DNA from: Planomicrobium sp. CPCC 101110 | Lineage (GTDB): Bacteria > Bacillota > Bacilli > Bacillales_A > Planococcaceae | Reading direction: 5' to 3' | NCBI RefSeq assembly: GCF_007859395.1 | Contig: NZ_VOHD01000006.1 | Location: 620,001-684,000, forward strand | DNA: 64,000 nt | Shown: positions 39,497-48,777 of the stretch, piece after piece | How positions within the stretch are numbered: position 1 is the first letter of the stretch | Layout: the number at the start of each line of letters is the position of its first letter | Notes under the pieces: generated by a model | Databases searched by the model: none | The model's input: only the letters and a program-made list of their open reading frames with translations | What the model was told of the DNA's origin: nothing | Position numbers and translations under genes: made by a program

Positions 39497-39660
39497 CTAA
39501 TTATAGGTGATATTTGTCTCATCCATCAGGCCCCATAACGGGCTTCCAGTAGAGCTGTCATAATCAGGCCCTATGGCTTCATTGACTTTGCAGGAAGCAT
39601 AGTTGTTGCCAATAATTCTACCAGAGTCATACTTTTCTCATTCCGAAACTTTCCTTTCAT
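39497..39660 (-). pseudogene. Prepilin-like gene remnant
   Basis: ATG 39660 behind a near-perfect GGAGGAAGATAA encodes 29 residues, MKGKFRNEK then SMTLVELLATTML, ending at a TAG (39573-39571). SMTLVELLA matches the type IV prepilin cleavage/methylation motif (G/S-F/M-TLVELL) but the hydrophobic helix that should follow is missing. In another frame a protein-like end (CKVNEAIGPDYDSSTGS ... ITYN) runs to a TAG at 39499-39497. The simplest reading is a pseudopilin gene that lost its middle. The gap 39661-39819 is AT-rich with nothing recognised. Confidence 0.5.
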
Positions 39661-39819
39661 TTATCTTCCTCCTATCAACTTGTAAACTACAATAAGTATC
39701 TATAAATTATATTTAACTAAGCAGAAATACTTGATAACATTTTTCCATAAGATCAGTTATTAAATTAGCCCTTTTTGCTAATTAAACTGCAATCGATATT
39801 TTCTTACTGTATCCAAGCA

Positions 39820-39852
39820 CAAAAAAGAGCGAAATCAAAAGATTCCGCTCTG
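39820..39852 (-). terminator. Intrinsic terminator after pheT
   Basis: AGAGCGGAATC / GATTTCGCTCT arms (one G-T pair) around TTTT are followed by T on the minus strand. Confidence 0.8.
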
Positions 39853-39876
39853 CCTCAAACTAAAATGCCTATTTTA

Positions 39877-42276
39877 TTAACTCCGCAGCTCTGCGCCGAC
39901 TTCCATCAATGCACGCAATACTTTTTCATGTACAGCTGTCACTTCTTCATCCGTCAAGGTTTTTTCCGGATCGAAATAAGTCAGCGAGAACGCCACCGAT
40001 TTCTTGCCGGCTTCCATTTTATCGCCTTCATACAAGTCGAAGACGCGGACGTCTTTCAGCAATTTGCCGCCGGCGTTGCGGATCACGTTCACTACGGTGC
40101 CCGCTTCCACAATTTTTGACAGGACGAGCGCGATATCGCGCGATATGGATGGATAACGCGGCACCGGCGTGTAGACAAGTGGTTCTGAATTTTTATGGAG
40201 CAGTTCGGCCAAATTCAGTTCCATCACGATGGTTGTCTTCAAATCACGCACTTTCTGTTCGGTCGGATGAAGCTGGCCAAGAATACCAATTCGTTTGCCA
40301 TCATTCATGATGAACGCGGTTCTTCCTGGATGAAGGCCATCCATCTGGCCCCGTTCAAATGCCAGTTCCACACCTAATTTTTCGGACAAACTTTCCACAA
40401 TGCCTTTCAGCACAAAAAAGTCGGCTTCTTTGCGTTCACCTTGCCAGCTGTTATCAAGCCACAGGCCAGTCATGGCTATCGCCAAGTGTTCTTCTTCGTT
40501 CAGCAATTCATCTTCCGTTTTCAAGAAGACAGATCCTGTCTCGTATAGCGCTACGGAATCGCTTCTTCTTGCCGTGTTATATGACACTGACTCCAACAGA
40601 TGCGGAAGGAGGCTTTGGCGCAACGTGCTGCGTTCTTCGCTCATCGGCATTAAAAGCTTTGTCGTTTCCGTCTCTGTCAATGCGAATTGCTGGGCAGACT
40701 TTTCCGATGTCAGCGAGTATGTGGTCGCTTGAAGCAAGCCGGCACCTTCTAATAATGAACGGACAACCCGGCGTTTTTCTTGGTACGGCGTCAAACCGCC
40801 TGGTTTTGTTTCCATTTCAGGAAGCGTCGCCGGAATTTCATCATAGCCATAAAGGCGGGCAATTTCTTCCACAACATCTTCTTCGATTTGAATATCCTGG
40901 CGGCGCGTCGGAACGGAAATGACCAGTTGGCCATTTGCCGCTTCTGTCTTGAATTTCAGACGGTTCAAAATGTCCAGCATATCCTCAAAGCGGATTTTCA
41001 TCCCTAAGCGCTGATTGATGAAATCAGGTGATACTGAAACCACTTTTTCCGCGCGGTCAAGGGCGTCAAACACGACAGACCCTGCCAGCACTTCTCCATC
41101 AGCCAGTTCAGCAAGCAATGCAGCTGCCCGTTCTGCAGCCGGAATCACCCGGTTTGGATCCACGCCTTTTTCGTAGCGGGAACTTGCGTCGCTGCGAAGG
41201 CCATGGTCTTTCGATGTTTGGCGGATCGAACCTGAATCGAAATAAGCCGATTCAATGACAACCGTTGTCGTCGAGCCGCTCACTTCCGAATTGGCGCCTC
41301 CCATAACTCCAGCAAGCGCAACCGGTTTTTCGCCGTTTGTTATGACAAGGTTATGCGCAGACAGGGTGCGCTCTGCATCGTCAAGCGTTGTAATCTTTTC
41401 ACCTTCTTTAGCATGGCGAACGGTAATGTTGCCTGTGCCAAGCAAATCATAGTCAAATGCATGAAGCGGCTGGCCATATTCCATCAAAATGTAATTTGTT
41501 ACGTCGACAACGTTATTGTGGGGACGGACGCCGGCAGCCATCAGACGTTGCTGCAGCCACATCGGAGATTCCTGCACTTTAATGTTGCGGACGACTTTAG
41601 CGACATATAACGGATTCACTTCCGGGTCATCCACACGAACAGTCAACAAGGAATCCGCTTTTTCAGCCGCTTCCGAGTACGTGATTTCCGGCAGCAAAAC
41701 TTCCTCGTCCAAAATAGCTCCGACTTCGTATGCTACGCCGAGCATGCTCATAGCATCAGCGCGGTTCGGTGTTAATCCAAGTTCCAGGACCGTATCATCC
41801 AGATCAAAATTTGTTACAACATCTGTACCGATTTCCGCTTCTTCCGGCAAGACGTATATTCCTTCGGCATAAGCTTTCGGCACAAGTTTTCCTTCAATGC
41901 CAAGTTCCTGGAGCGAGCAGATCATGCCGTTCGACTCTTGGCCGCGCAGTTTCGCTTTTTTGATCTTGATGCCGCCCGGCAGTTTTGCTCCTGGACGGGC
42001 TACAATGACTTTTTGGCCAGCAGCGATATTCGGTGCACCGCAAATGATTTGCGTTGTCTCTTCGCCGACATTCACTTGGCAAATTGACAGTTTATCGGCT
42101 TCCGGATGTTTTTCGCAGGCTTCCACATAACCGACAACCACATTTGTCATGCCGAAAGAACGGTCGATGACTGCATCGACTTCGATTCCGGAACGCGTAA
42201 TTTTTTCAGCCAGCTCTTGTGCCGGCAATTCTTGCAGATTCACATAGTCTTTTAACCATTTTAACGATACGAGCAT
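39877..42276 (-). CDS. pheT: Phenylalanyl-tRNA synthetase beta subunit
   Basis: Part of the alpha2-beta2 enzyme that charges tRNA-Phe. The 799 residues show the N-terminal tRNA-binding domain (VVVGYVEACEKHPEADKL), the B3/B4 editing region, B5 (about 400-475) and the C-terminal FDX-ACB domain (RYPSISRDIALVLS). ATG 42276 is preferred over an in-frame upstream start because AAGGAGG lies eight bases before it. It follows pheS with a 13-base gap. Confidence 0.97.
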   Translation of the reverse strand: MLVSLKWLKDYVNLQELPAQELAEKITRSGIEVDAVIDRSFGMTNVVVGYVEACEKHPEADKLSICQVNVGEETTQIICGAPNIAAGQKVIVARPGAKLPGGIKIKKAKLRGQESNGMICSLQELGIEGKLVPKAYAEGIYVLPEEAEIGTDVVTNFDLDDTVLELGLTPNRADAMSMLGVAYEVGAILDEEVLLPEITYSEAAEKADSLLTVRVDDPEVNPLYVAKVVRNIKVQESPMWLQQRLMAAGVRPHNNVVDVTNYILMEYGQPLHAFDYDLLGTGNITVRHAKEGEKITTLDDAERTLSAHNLVITNGEKPVALAGVMGGANSEVSGSTTTVVIESAYFDSGSIRQTSKDHGLRSDASSRYEKGVDPNRVIPAAERAAALLAELADGEVLAGSVVFDALDRAEKVVSVSPDFINQRLGMKIRFEDMLDILNRLKFKTEAANGQLVISVPTRRQDIQIEEDVVEEIARLYGYDEIPATLPEMETKPGGLTPYQEKRRVVRSLLEGAGLLQATTYSLTSEKSAQQFALTETETTKLLMPMSEERSTLRQSLLPHLLESVSYNTARRSDSVALYETGSVFLKTEDELLNEEEHLAIAMTGLWLDNSWQGERKEADFFVLKGIVESLSEKLGVELAFERGQMDGLHPGRTAFIMNDGKRIGILGQLHPTEQKVRDLKTTIVMELNLAELLHKNSEPLVYTPVPRYPSISRDIALVLSKIVEAGTVVNVIRNAGGKLLKDVRVFDLYEGDKMEAGKKSVAFSLTYFDPEKTLTDEEVTAVHEKVLRALMEVGAELRS

Positions 42277-42289
42277 TCTAATTTCCTCC

Positions 42290-43327
42290 TTAAACTTCAG
42301 TGCGTTGGAATTGGGATAAAAAGCGGACGTCGTTTGTATAGAAATGCCGAATGTCTTCCACACCGTATTTCAGCATCGCAATGCGTTCAGGTCCCATGCC
42401 GAAAGCGAAGCCCGTTAGGCGTTTGGAGTCGTATCCTGCCATTTCCAGTACGTTCGGGTGGACCATGCCAGCTCCCAAAATTTCAATCCAGCCGGTTTTC
42501 TTGCAGACGTTGCATCCAGTCCCGCCGCACTTGAAGCAAGAAATGTCCATTTCAACAGATGGTTCCGTGAATGGGAAGAAACTTGGGCGGAGGCGGATTT
42601 CACGGTCTTCGCCGAACATTTTCTTCGCGAATACCGAAAGTGTGCCTTTCAGGTCGCTCATGCGGATATCTTCCCCAATAACCAGTCCTTCAATTTGCGT
42701 AAATTGATGGGAATGCGTCGCATCGTCATTATCACGGCGGTATACTTTCCCCGGACAGATGATTTTGATCGGCTCTCCGCCTTTTGCTTCCATTGTACGC
42801 GCCTGTACAGGAGAGGTATGCGTGCGCAGCAGAATATCTTCTGTTATATAGAAGGAATCCTGCATATCGCGCGCCGGATGTCCTTTCGGCAAGTTCAGCG
42901 CTTCGAAGTTGTAATAATCCTTCTCCACTTCCGGGCCTTCTGCAATTTCATAGCCCATCGAGATGAACAAATCTTCGATTTCTTCCACCACACGCGTCAG
43001 CGGATGCGGATTCCCTGTTTTTACGGGACGCCCCGGCAAAGTGATATCGATTGTTTCACTTTGCAATTTTTCATTGATTGCCGCTTCTTCCAGAATCACC
43101 ATGCGTTCTTCAAGCGAAGCTGTTACATCTTCCCGTACGACGTTAACAAGCGCACCCATTTTCGGACGTTCTTCAGCAGGCAATTTCCCCATGCCTTTCA
43201 ACAAGTCCGTAATCGGCCCTTTTTTCCCAAGATAGGCGACCCGTACATCGTTCAGTTCTTTGACATTAGCCGCTGATGCGATTTTCTCCAGCGCTTCGGT
43301 TTTCAATCCTTGCAATTGCTCTTCCAT
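42290..43327 (-). CDS. pheS: Phenylalanyl-tRNA synthetase alpha subunit
   Basis: The catalytic class II subunit, 345 residues. An N-terminal coiled coil is followed by motif 2 ([16 protein letters not shown]) and motif 3 ([14 protein letters not shown]). The Cys-rich loop [17 protein letters not shown] is usual in Firmicutes PheS. Expression is under the T-box leader upstream. Confidence 0.97.
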   Translation of the reverse strand: MEEQLQGLKTEALEKIASAANVKELNDVRVAYLGKKGPITDLLKGMGKLPAEERPKMGALVNVVREDVTASLEERMVILEEAAINEKLQSETIDITLPGRPVKTGNPHPLTRVVEEIEDLFISMGYEIAEGPEVEKDYYNFEALNLPKGHPARDMQDSFYITEDILLRTHTSPVQARTMEAKGGEPIKIICPGKVYRRDNDDATHSHQFTQIEGLVIGEDIRMSDLKGTLSVFAKKMFGEDREIRLRPSFFPFTEPSVEMDISCFKCGGTGCNVCKKTGWIEILGAGMVHPNVLEMAGYDSKRLTGFAFGMGPERIAMLKYGVEDIRHFYTNDVRFLSQFQRTEV

Positions 43328-43349
43328 TGTTTCTCCTCCTTTGAACGTA

Positions 43350-43645
43350 AAAAAGCCCCGTCCCTAAAAAGGGACGAGGCATTATTCGCGGTACCACCCT
43401 AGTTATTGCGCATTCGCAATCACTCATTTACATAACGGCTCTTCACCGGCCCAACTTTACAGCATTTTTGCTGGTCCCGTTGGGCAGCTCGCGGGGTGAA
43501 CTTCCGAAACGTTTGCATATCCGCACTTTCAGTCAAGGTGCAGATTTCCTGGGATGCAAGGGCGCCACGTACTTTTCCCGGTCGTTGCTTTTGTTTTTAT
43601 CAAGACGCCGGCGCTGCTTGCCCGCCTTTGCCTTTCTTTATTTAC
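43350..43645 (-). promoter_or_regulatory. T-box leader of pheST
   Basis: The minus strand carries the T-box sequence AGGGTGGTACCGCG (43400-43387) followed by a terminator stem GCCTCGTCCC / GGGACGGGGC and T-run (43380-43350). The stem I region begins near 43640. A TTC triplet in ACGTTTCGGAAG fits the Phe specifier. Uncharged tRNA-Phe should allow readthrough into pheS. Confidence 0.92.
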
Positions 43646-43651
43646 ACTTTA

Positions 43652-43680
43652 AGTATACGAAAAATTTCCAGCGAATTCAA
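43652..43680 (-). promoter_or_regulatory. Sigma-A promoter of the pheST leader
   Basis: TTGAAT (43680-43675), a 17-base spacer and TATACT (43657-43652), placed directly before the T-box. Confidence 0.7.
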
Positions 43681-43682
43681 CA

Positions 43683-44450
43683 TCAGCTTTTGGAAACAAG
43701 CCCGTAAAGCAGAATCCCTGTGGCCACTGCAACATTCAGCGATTCTGCAGGGCCGTATAATGGCACGACTAAATTTTGGTCCGTTTCCTTCAATAATAGC
43801 GGATCAACGCCGCTGCCTTCATTGCCGACTATCAAAGCAAATTGGTTCCGGCTTTCCACTTCATGTACGGGAGTTGCATTAAGCAGAGCTGTACCAAAAA
43901 TCGGAATGCCGCGTTCTTTCAATTGGGCAACCCATTCCGGCAGTTCCCCTTTGACTACAGGAATCTGGAAATGGGATCCCTGTGCTGAACGGACTGTTTT
44001 CGGATTGAACGGGTCGGCACTGCCTTTCCCAAGAATCACCGCATCGATTCCGCTTGCAGCGGCAGTGCGGATCATCGTCCCGATATTTCCGGGATCCTGC
44101 ACTGCATCTACCAGCAGCAATGTGTTCCAAGTTTGCTGTTCATCTGCGGAAAATTCCGGCTGGGCACAATGGGCGAAAATCCCTTGGGAATGCTCGGTTT
44201 CTGAAATTTCTTTTGAAACTGCTGCCGTCACCGAATATTGGGGAACATTTTCCACATCCCACTCAGCTGGCACTTCAACTCCTTCACGGACGATCAACGA
44301 CTTAACCAAGTCTTTCTTTTTTAATGCCTCTTCGGTCAAATGAAAACCTTCCACAAGAAACTCCGCAAATTTATCGCGTTCCTTCCGGGTAGTCCCTAAT
44401 TTCTTCCAGTGTTTGACGAGCGAGTTCTGCACCGATTCAATTCTCTTCAT
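43683..44450 (-). CDS. ysgA: TrmH/SpoU-family RNA 2'-O-methyltransferase, YsgA-like
   Basis: The 255-residue protein has a SpoU substrate-binding N-terminal domain and the knotted SPOUT fold: LLVDAVQDPGNIGTMIRTA (motif 1), ALIVGNEGSGV (motif 2) and VPLYGPAESLNVAVATGILL (motif 3, in part). Such enzymes methylate ribose in rRNA or tRNA; the target is unknown. ATG 44450 gives MKRIES; a GTG at 44462 is an alternative. It lies upstream of pheS as in B. subtilis. Confidence 0.88.
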   Translation of the reverse strand: MKRIESVQNSLVKHWKKLGTTRKERDKFAEFLVEGFHLTEEALKKKDLVKSLIVREGVEVPAEWDVENVPQYSVTAAVSKEISETEHSQGIFAHCAQPEFSADEQQTWNTLLLVDAVQDPGNIGTMIRTAAASGIDAVILGKGSADPFNPKTVRSAQGSHFQIPVVKGELPEWVAQLKERGIPIFGTALLNATPVHEVESRNQFALIVGNEGSGVDPLLLKETDQNLVVPLYGPAESLNVAVATGILLYGLVSKS

Positions 44451-44497
44451 ATTATGGTTCACGCCTTTATTTCAGAATAGCTCCAGTATAGCATAGG

Positions 44498-44947
44498 TCA
44501 TGTCGCTCTCGTGAAAAAGTCGAAGCCTAATGCTGTCAGGATGCCAAGTGCCAATGTCCATAAACCGATACTGATGGTCAGCCAAATGGTTGTATTCTTT
44601 TTCGTAGCGCCGAGTGTCATTCCGATGAACGCAGCAATATGCGTGCCAATCAAAAGCGGTCCGAGAAGTGCAAGCCCCGGCAACCCGTATTTGTTCCAAA
44701 TCCGTTTTGCGCGGTCGCTTTTTTTGTTGACGGTCTTTCCTTTCGCTTCTTGGCGCTTCGTATACCAGTTTCTAAATTTGTCAAAACCGACGATTAGCGC
44801 AAGCACCGTCAACATGTTTCCGACAAATGCCAAAAGCATCACCCAAAATGGCGACAAACCCCAGACGATACCGAGCGGAATCACCAACGCGATTTCGAAC
44901 CACGGAATAGCCGCCCCAAGAAATATTAGAAAATATTCGTAGATCAT
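44498..44947 (-). CDS. Small multi-drug export family membrane protein (PF06695-type)
   Basis: A 149-residue protein with about four hydrophobic helices. The pattern AAIPWFEIALVIPLGI at the N-terminus and YGLPGLALLGPLLIGTHIAAFIG in the middle are typical of proteins annotated as small multi-drug export proteins. Actual drug export is not shown for most members. Its start overlaps the upstream gene's stop by 4 bases, so both are co-translated. Confidence 0.75.
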   Translation of the reverse strand: MIYEYFLIFLGAAIPWFEIALVIPLGIVWGLSPFWVMLLAFVGNMLTVLALIVGFDKFRNWYTKRQEAKGKTVNKKSDRAKRIWNKYGLPGLALLGPLLIGTHIAAFIGMTLGATKKNTTIWLTISIGLWTLALGILTALGFDFFTRAT

Positions 44948-45444
44948 TCTGTTTCCTCCTTAAAGTGTTTGCGTATTTCTCGGTAATAAATCCAGTACTG
45001 CCCAAGAGCGATGAAAAGGATTCCCCAAATGATAAGGAGTTTGGAGATAGAAAAAAGCATAGCGAAAGCTGCAAGCGCCGGCAATCCCCAGGTGATGAAC
45101 GTGTAGACTTTTTGGGACGCTTTACGCGTTATGTACGTCATGCCTTCATCCTGCTCCAAATATTCCGGCGGCCGTATAGAAAAAGGTGAAATTTTTTGGC
45201 CTGGCTTTTCACGATTATGCTTTCGAAGCTGCAAAAAGAAAATCAGCAGCATGACCAGATAAAGCATTATCGAACCCAACGTAAAAAATCCTTTTTCCCC
45301 GCTCACGCTGACCATAACGCTTTGCTCAAGCTCTGTACCGGTAATTTCCACGACAGGCGAGCTTATACCGTAAGCAAAAAGGCCAAGTACTACAATAAAT
45401 CCCATCATCCATAACGGATACTGCAAACGAAAATCATTTTTCAT
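44944..45444 (-). CDS. Hypothetical membrane protein paired with an XRE regulator
   Basis: A protein of 166 residues with four hydrophobic segments (about 9-27, 53-71, 109-127 and 130-147) and charged loops. I do not recognise a named family. ATG 45444 lies 11 bases inside the 3' end of the XRE gene. Small HTH regulators next to a polytopic membrane protein form a recurrent pair in Firmicutes. Its function is not known. Confidence 0.65.
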   Translation of the reverse strand: MKNDFRLQYPLWMMGFIVVLGLFAYGISSPVVEITGTELEQSVMVSVSGEKGFFTLGSIMLYLVMLLIFFLQLRKHNREKPGQKISPFSIRPPEYLEQDEGMTYITRKASQKVYTFITWGLPALAAFAMLFSISKLLIIWGILFIALGQYWIYYREIRKHFKEETE

Positions 45445-45649
45445 CTTCCCCGTCCCCCTCCAGCCAGAATAATTCGTCGACACTGGTCTCCAGTGCACGA
45501 GCCAACTTCAGCGCCAACGTAATTGAAGGCGAAAACTCCCCTTTCTCAATGAACGCAATTGTCTGCCGCGTCACATTCACCCGTTTCCCCAAGTCGCTTT
45601 GCGTAAAGCCATATCGCGCCCGCAGCTCTTTTACTCGGTTTCGGAGCAT
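45434..45649 (-). CDS. Small XRE-family helix-turn-helix regulator
   Basis: A 71-residue Cro/CI-type protein that is almost entirely one HTH domain: RARYGFTQSDLGKRVNVTRQ with TIAFIEKGEFSPSITLALKL. ATG 45649 is chosen because AAAGGAG stands eight bases upstream; earlier in-frame ATGs overlap that site. It is the first gene of a unit with the two membrane proteins downstream and probably controls them. Confidence 0.82.
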   Translation of the reverse strand: MLRNRVKELRARYGFTQSDLGKRVNVTRQTIAFIEKGEFSPSITLALKLARALETSVDELFWLEGDGEDEK

Positions 45650-45819
45650 AGGCATTGCTCCTTTCTTTTTCATTTGTTTGGTTTATATAACATAATGTAC
45701 ATTAAACTTAACATTATGTCTAGCAGACTTAACAAAATTTAACTGATAACTCTTGTGTTTTTATTTTAGGATTCTTTTATAAAGGAATTTCTTCCCCGCT
45801 TCTACTCTTCCCTTAAAAA

Positions 45820-45849
45820 ATAAAAACCCCCGCTAAATAGCGGGGGTTA
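45820..45849 (-). terminator. Intrinsic terminator after the M42 peptidase gene
   Basis: AACCCCCGCTA / TAGCGGGGGTT arms with a two-base loop are followed by T on the minus strand. Confidence 0.85.
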
Positions 45850-45856
45850 CCTCGGT

Positions 45857-46945
45857 TTATTCGAATGTAATGCGCGCCACTGTGTCTTTGTCGAGTTTTT
45901 TGATCACTTCGATAATCAGCTTCACAGCGTTCTCATAATCGTCGCGATGCAGAATCCCTGCATGCGAATGGATATAGCGGGTTGCCACACCGATTGCAAG
46001 AGAAGGTACACCGTTGGCCGTCAAGTGGATGGAACCTGCGTCCGTTCCGCCGCCAGCAATTGTTTCAAATTGATACGGAATGCCGTTTTCTTCCGCCGTG
46101 TCGACCACAAGTTCACGCAAACCGCGATGGGAAACCATTGAAGCGTCAAACAGCAGGATTTGCGGGCCGTCACCCATTTTGCTGTTGGATTCTTGTGCCG
46201 TTACTCCAGGAGTGTCACCTGCAACACCTACATCAACCGCAAAGCCGATATCCGGCTGGATAAGAGCCGCTGCTGTTTTCGCGCCGCGCAAACCGACTTC
46301 TTCCTGGACCGCGCCGACGCCATACACGACGTTCGGATGTTCCTGGCCTTGCAGCCCTTTCAATACGTCGATTGCAATTGCGCAGCCGATTCGGTTGTCC
46401 CAGGCTTTTGCAAGAAGCAGCTTGTCGTTGTTCATGACATTGAATTCGAAATAAGGCGTCACCATGTCCCCCGGTGTAATTCCCCATTCTTTCGCTTCTT
46501 CGCGTGATGATGCACCGATATCGATGAACATATCCTTGATATCCACCGGTTTGTTGCGCGCTTCGGGAGATAAGATATGCGGCGGTTTGGAGCCGATCAC
46601 ACCAATCACTTCTTTTCCGCTGCGTGTCGTGATGGTGACGCGCTGTGCAAGCATGACCTGCGACCACCAGCCGCCGACTGTCTGGAATTTCAAGAAGCCT
46701 TTATCGTCGATCTGGGAAATCATAAAGCCGATTTCATCCAAGTGGCCAGCTACCATGATCTTCGGTCCGCCTGCTTGTCCTTCTTTTCGTGCGATCAAAC
46801 TGCCAAGGCCATCCGTCTCTACAGAATCGGCAAATGGCTCTATGTATTTTTTCATTACTTCGCGTGGCTGGCGCTCATTAGCGGCAATGCCATTCGCATC
46901 TGTCAATTCTTTCAGCATGATTAGCGTTTCATCCAAATTCGACAT
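45857..46945 (-). CDS. ysdC: M42-family glutamyl aminopeptidase / cellulase M-like, YsdC-like
   Basis: A cytoplasmic di-metal aminopeptidase of 362 residues that forms large tetrahedral particles in the family. Metal ligands and catalytic residues lie in [55 protein letters not shown] and [10 protein letters not shown]. Members have often been mislabelled endoglucanase. It lies near ysdB and ysdA as in B. subtilis. Confidence 0.9.
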   Translation of the reverse strand: MSNLDETLIMLKELTDANGIAANERQPREVMKKYIEPFADSVETDGLGSLIARKEGQAGGPKIMVAGHLDEIGFMISQIDDKGFLKFQTVGGWWSQVMLAQRVTITTRSGKEVIGVIGSKPPHILSPEARNKPVDIKDMFIDIGASSREEAKEWGITPGDMVTPYFEFNVMNNDKLLLAKAWDNRIGCAIAIDVLKGLQGQEHPNVVYGVGAVQEEVGLRGAKTAAALIQPDIGFAVDVGVAGDTPGVTAQESNSKMGDGPQILLFDASMVSHRGLRELVVDTAEENGIPYQFETIAGGGTDAGSIHLTANGVPSLAIGVATRYIHSHAGILHRDDYENAVKLIIEVIKKLDKDTVARITFE

Positions 46946-47024
46946 TAGTTCGACCTCCTAAATAGTTTATACTTGTCCATTATAAATGAAACCTTTCCCA
47001 TTATCAAAAAATTCCCTCTACCGG

Positions 47025-47510
47025 TCAGTAGCCATTGTTCTGGCGCTCGTAATTGGTTTGGTTTTTTTGAACATACGCTTCCAGCACTTCTTCATAGCTG
47101 AATTCCATGGCGAGGGCGATGGCCCCGTACCAGCTCCAGACATTTCTATAGTTTGCAAGAATAGGTTCTGCTATGAATTTTTGGACCGCTCCGAAGGTTC
47201 CCAGAAACAGTTCTGTCAAATCGCTTTCATCCACCGGTCCTGGCCATTCCTGAAGGTCTTCGAATTCTTTTTCGATACCCAGCGACAATAGGAAATGAAT
47301 CGAATCGACATATTCTTCTAAGATGACGGACCGCTCCGACATGCCTTTTGCGCTCCAAAATTTGAAGCAGCGCGTTTCATTTGCGAGTTCTGCAAGCTCC
47401 ACCAATAATGCCAAGCCTTTTTTGCGGAAGACGTCTTCACTAACGCCACGATTATCCTGGATAAAACGGTCCAGGTCTTTCTGCATTTGGAATAATTTTT
47501 GCAGTTTCAT
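47025..47510 (-). CDS. Dimeric (all-alpha) dUTP diphosphatase
   Basis: The 161-residue protein has the MazG/all-alpha NTP-PPase pattern of the dUTPase_2 family: VELAELANETRCFKFWS supplies the metal-binding ELAELxNE motif and EEYVDSIHFLLSLG the second acidic motif. It would hydrolyse dUTP to dUMP. ATG 47510 lies just behind GGAGGGG. No neighbour of related function is present. Confidence 0.85.
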   Translation of the reverse strand: MKLQKLFQMQKDLDRFIQDNRGVSEDVFRKKGLALLVELAELANETRCFKFWSAKGMSERSVILEEYVDSIHFLLSLGIEKEFEDLQEWPGPVDESDLTELFLGTFGAVQKFIAEPILANYRNVWSWYGAIALAMEFSYEEVLEAYVQKNQTNYERQNNGY

Positions 47511-47528
47511 GAAACCCCTCCTTATTTT

Positions 47529-47554
47529 TGAAACCATTTTCGCTTCCGTTCGTA
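47529..47554 (+). promoter_or_regulatory. Sigma-W-type (ECF) promoter of ysdB
   Basis: TGAAAC (47529-47534), a 16-base spacer and CGTA (47551-47554) match the B. subtilis sigma-W consensus exactly. It points at ysdB, a sigma-W regulon member in B. subtilis, 39 bases before its ATG. Confidence 0.8.
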
Positions 47555-47592
47555 TTATACAGTAGATTCAAGAGCTATAGGAGGTAAATCGC

Positions 47593-47979
47593 ATGGCGTT
47601 TCTCATCCGCATCCTTGTACTGGCACTCATCATTTATCTGATTTACCGATTCGTCCGGCATATATCCAATCCCAAGCGAAAACTCGATGCGGCGGTAAAA
47701 GCCAGAGCTTATTATCTGTCTGATGATCCAAAAAATCCACGGATGAACTTTTTTTTAGCTTACAACGGGGTCCTGTTTGAAGGAGAAAAGTATACGGGAA
47801 CAGAGGAGAAAGCTTTTAAGGTGGTCTCCATTTTCGTATGGACGCATGAACTTAAGAAGTTGATGGAGTTCACCGAAAAAGATTTCCGTTTTTTAGAAAA
47901 TGAAATCAAAAGAAATTATCCAGATGCGGCAATCAGCTGGAAAAATCCGATTGAGCAGCTGATGAAAAAAGGAGGATGA
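47593..47979 (+). CDS. ysdB: YsdB, sigma-W pathway membrane protein
   Basis: A 128-residue protein with one N-terminal membrane helix (FLIRILVLALIIYLIYRFV) and a soluble domain with NFFLAYNGVLFEGEKY. In B. subtilis YsdB has been linked to sigma-W signalling, but its mechanism is not settled. AGGAGGT stands seven bases before the ATG. The promoter upstream is a perfect sigma-W match. Confidence 0.88.
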   Translation: MAFLIRILVLALIIYLIYRFVRHISNPKRKLDAAVKARAYYLSDDPKNPRMNFFLAYNGVLFEGEKYTGTEEKAFKVVSIFVWTHELKKLMEFTEKDFRFLENEIKRNYPDAAISWKNPIEQLMKKGG

Positions 47980-47996
47980 TTTCTCATCCTCCTTTT
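47967..47996 (+). terminator. Bidirectional terminator of ysdB and ysdA
   Basis: AAAAGGAGGATGA / TCATCCTCCTTTT arms with a four-base loop. The ysdB TGA lies inside the stem. T-runs are present in both directions. Confidence 0.85.
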
Positions 47997-48015
47997 CCCT
48001 TTTACAGCTGCATCT

Positions 48016-48297
48016 CTATCTATCCAGTCTGAATGTTTGATAGCTCCATATGATCAATGCCACATCGATAGCCGCAAGCAGCAAAAAGCCGACGCGGAAA
48101 TTGGTGTGTTTTGTTTTATGGCGAAACAGCATCATGCCGAGATATGCGCCTATACCGCCGCCAAAAATAGCGGCTGTCCATAAGTTCTTTTCCGGGATGC
48201 GCTGTCCGCGTTTGCGTGCCTGCGCTTTGTCGATCCGCATCATGAAGAAGGCGAGAAGCGATAACGCAGTAAAATAGCCTACTATAATCAAGAACAT
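48016..48297 (-). CDS. ysdA: DUF1294 family membrane protein, YsdA-like
   Basis: A 93-residue protein with three hydrophobic helices and the DUF1294 core DKAQARKRGQRIPEKNLW followed by FGGGIGAYLGMMLFRHKTKH. The function is unknown. ATG 48297 is chosen because GGGGAG lies six bases upstream; an earlier in-frame ATG overlaps that site. It follows rplT as in B. subtilis. Confidence 0.87.
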   Translation of the reverse strand: MFLIIVGYFTALSLLAFFMMRIDKAQARKRGQRIPEKNLWTAAIFGGGIGAYLGMMLFRHKTKHTNFRVGFLLLAAIDVALIIWSYQTFRLDR

Positions 48298-48318
48298 TCT
48301 TAACTCCCCATTCATAAA

Positions 48319-48350
48319 GAAAAAGGCTGACGGAAATTCGTCAGCCTTTT
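48319..48350 (-). terminator. Intrinsic terminator of the infC-rpmI-rplT operon
   Basis: AAAAGGCTGACG / CGTCAGCCTTTT arms with a six-base loop and a T-run on the minus strand. Confidence 0.85.
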
Positions 48351-48362
48351 GTTTTTCTACTA

Positions 48363-48722
48363 TTATTTAGCTACTGCTTGTTTAGCAGCGTTTGCCAAAG
48401 CTGTGAATGCAGCAGCATCCGATACAGCGATTTCAGCTAGCATTTTGCGGTTGATGTCGATGCCCGCAACTTTCAATCCGTGCATTAAGCGGCTGTATGA
48501 AATATCGTTCAAACGAGCAGCTGCGTTGATACGAGTGATCCACAATCTGCGGAAGTCACGTTTCTTGTTGCGACGGTCACGGTAAGCATAGTTACCTGAT
48601 TTCATCACCTGTTGGTTTGCTACTTTGAAAAGGATGTGCTTTGCACCATAATATCCTTTTGCTAATTTTATAACTTTTTTACGACGCTGGCGCGTCACTG
48701 TTCCGCCTTTTACGCGTGGCAT
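48363..48722 (-). CDS. rplT: Large ribosomal subunit protein bL20
   Basis: The 119-residue 50S protein needed early in subunit assembly; N-terminus [20 protein letters not shown] and [19 protein letters not shown] are typical. It also represses its own operon by binding the infC leader in Bacillales. It is the third gene of infC-rpmI-rplT. Confidence 0.98.
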   Translation of the reverse strand: MPRVKGGTVTRQRRKKVIKLAKGYYGAKHILFKVANQQVMKSGNYAYRDRRNKKRDFRRLWITRINAAARLNDISYSRLMHGLKVAGIDINRKMLAEIAVSDAAAFTALANAAKQAVAK

Positions 48723-48777
48723 ATCTCATTACCTCCTGCTTGAATATAAAGAATTCGATTTTTGTTTTTTGTTTAAA

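Noticed and set aside
42513-42545. Cys-rich CxxCxxxxCxxC cluster in PheS as an acquired zinc finger
   Set aside because: The same cluster is normal for PheS of Firmicutes.
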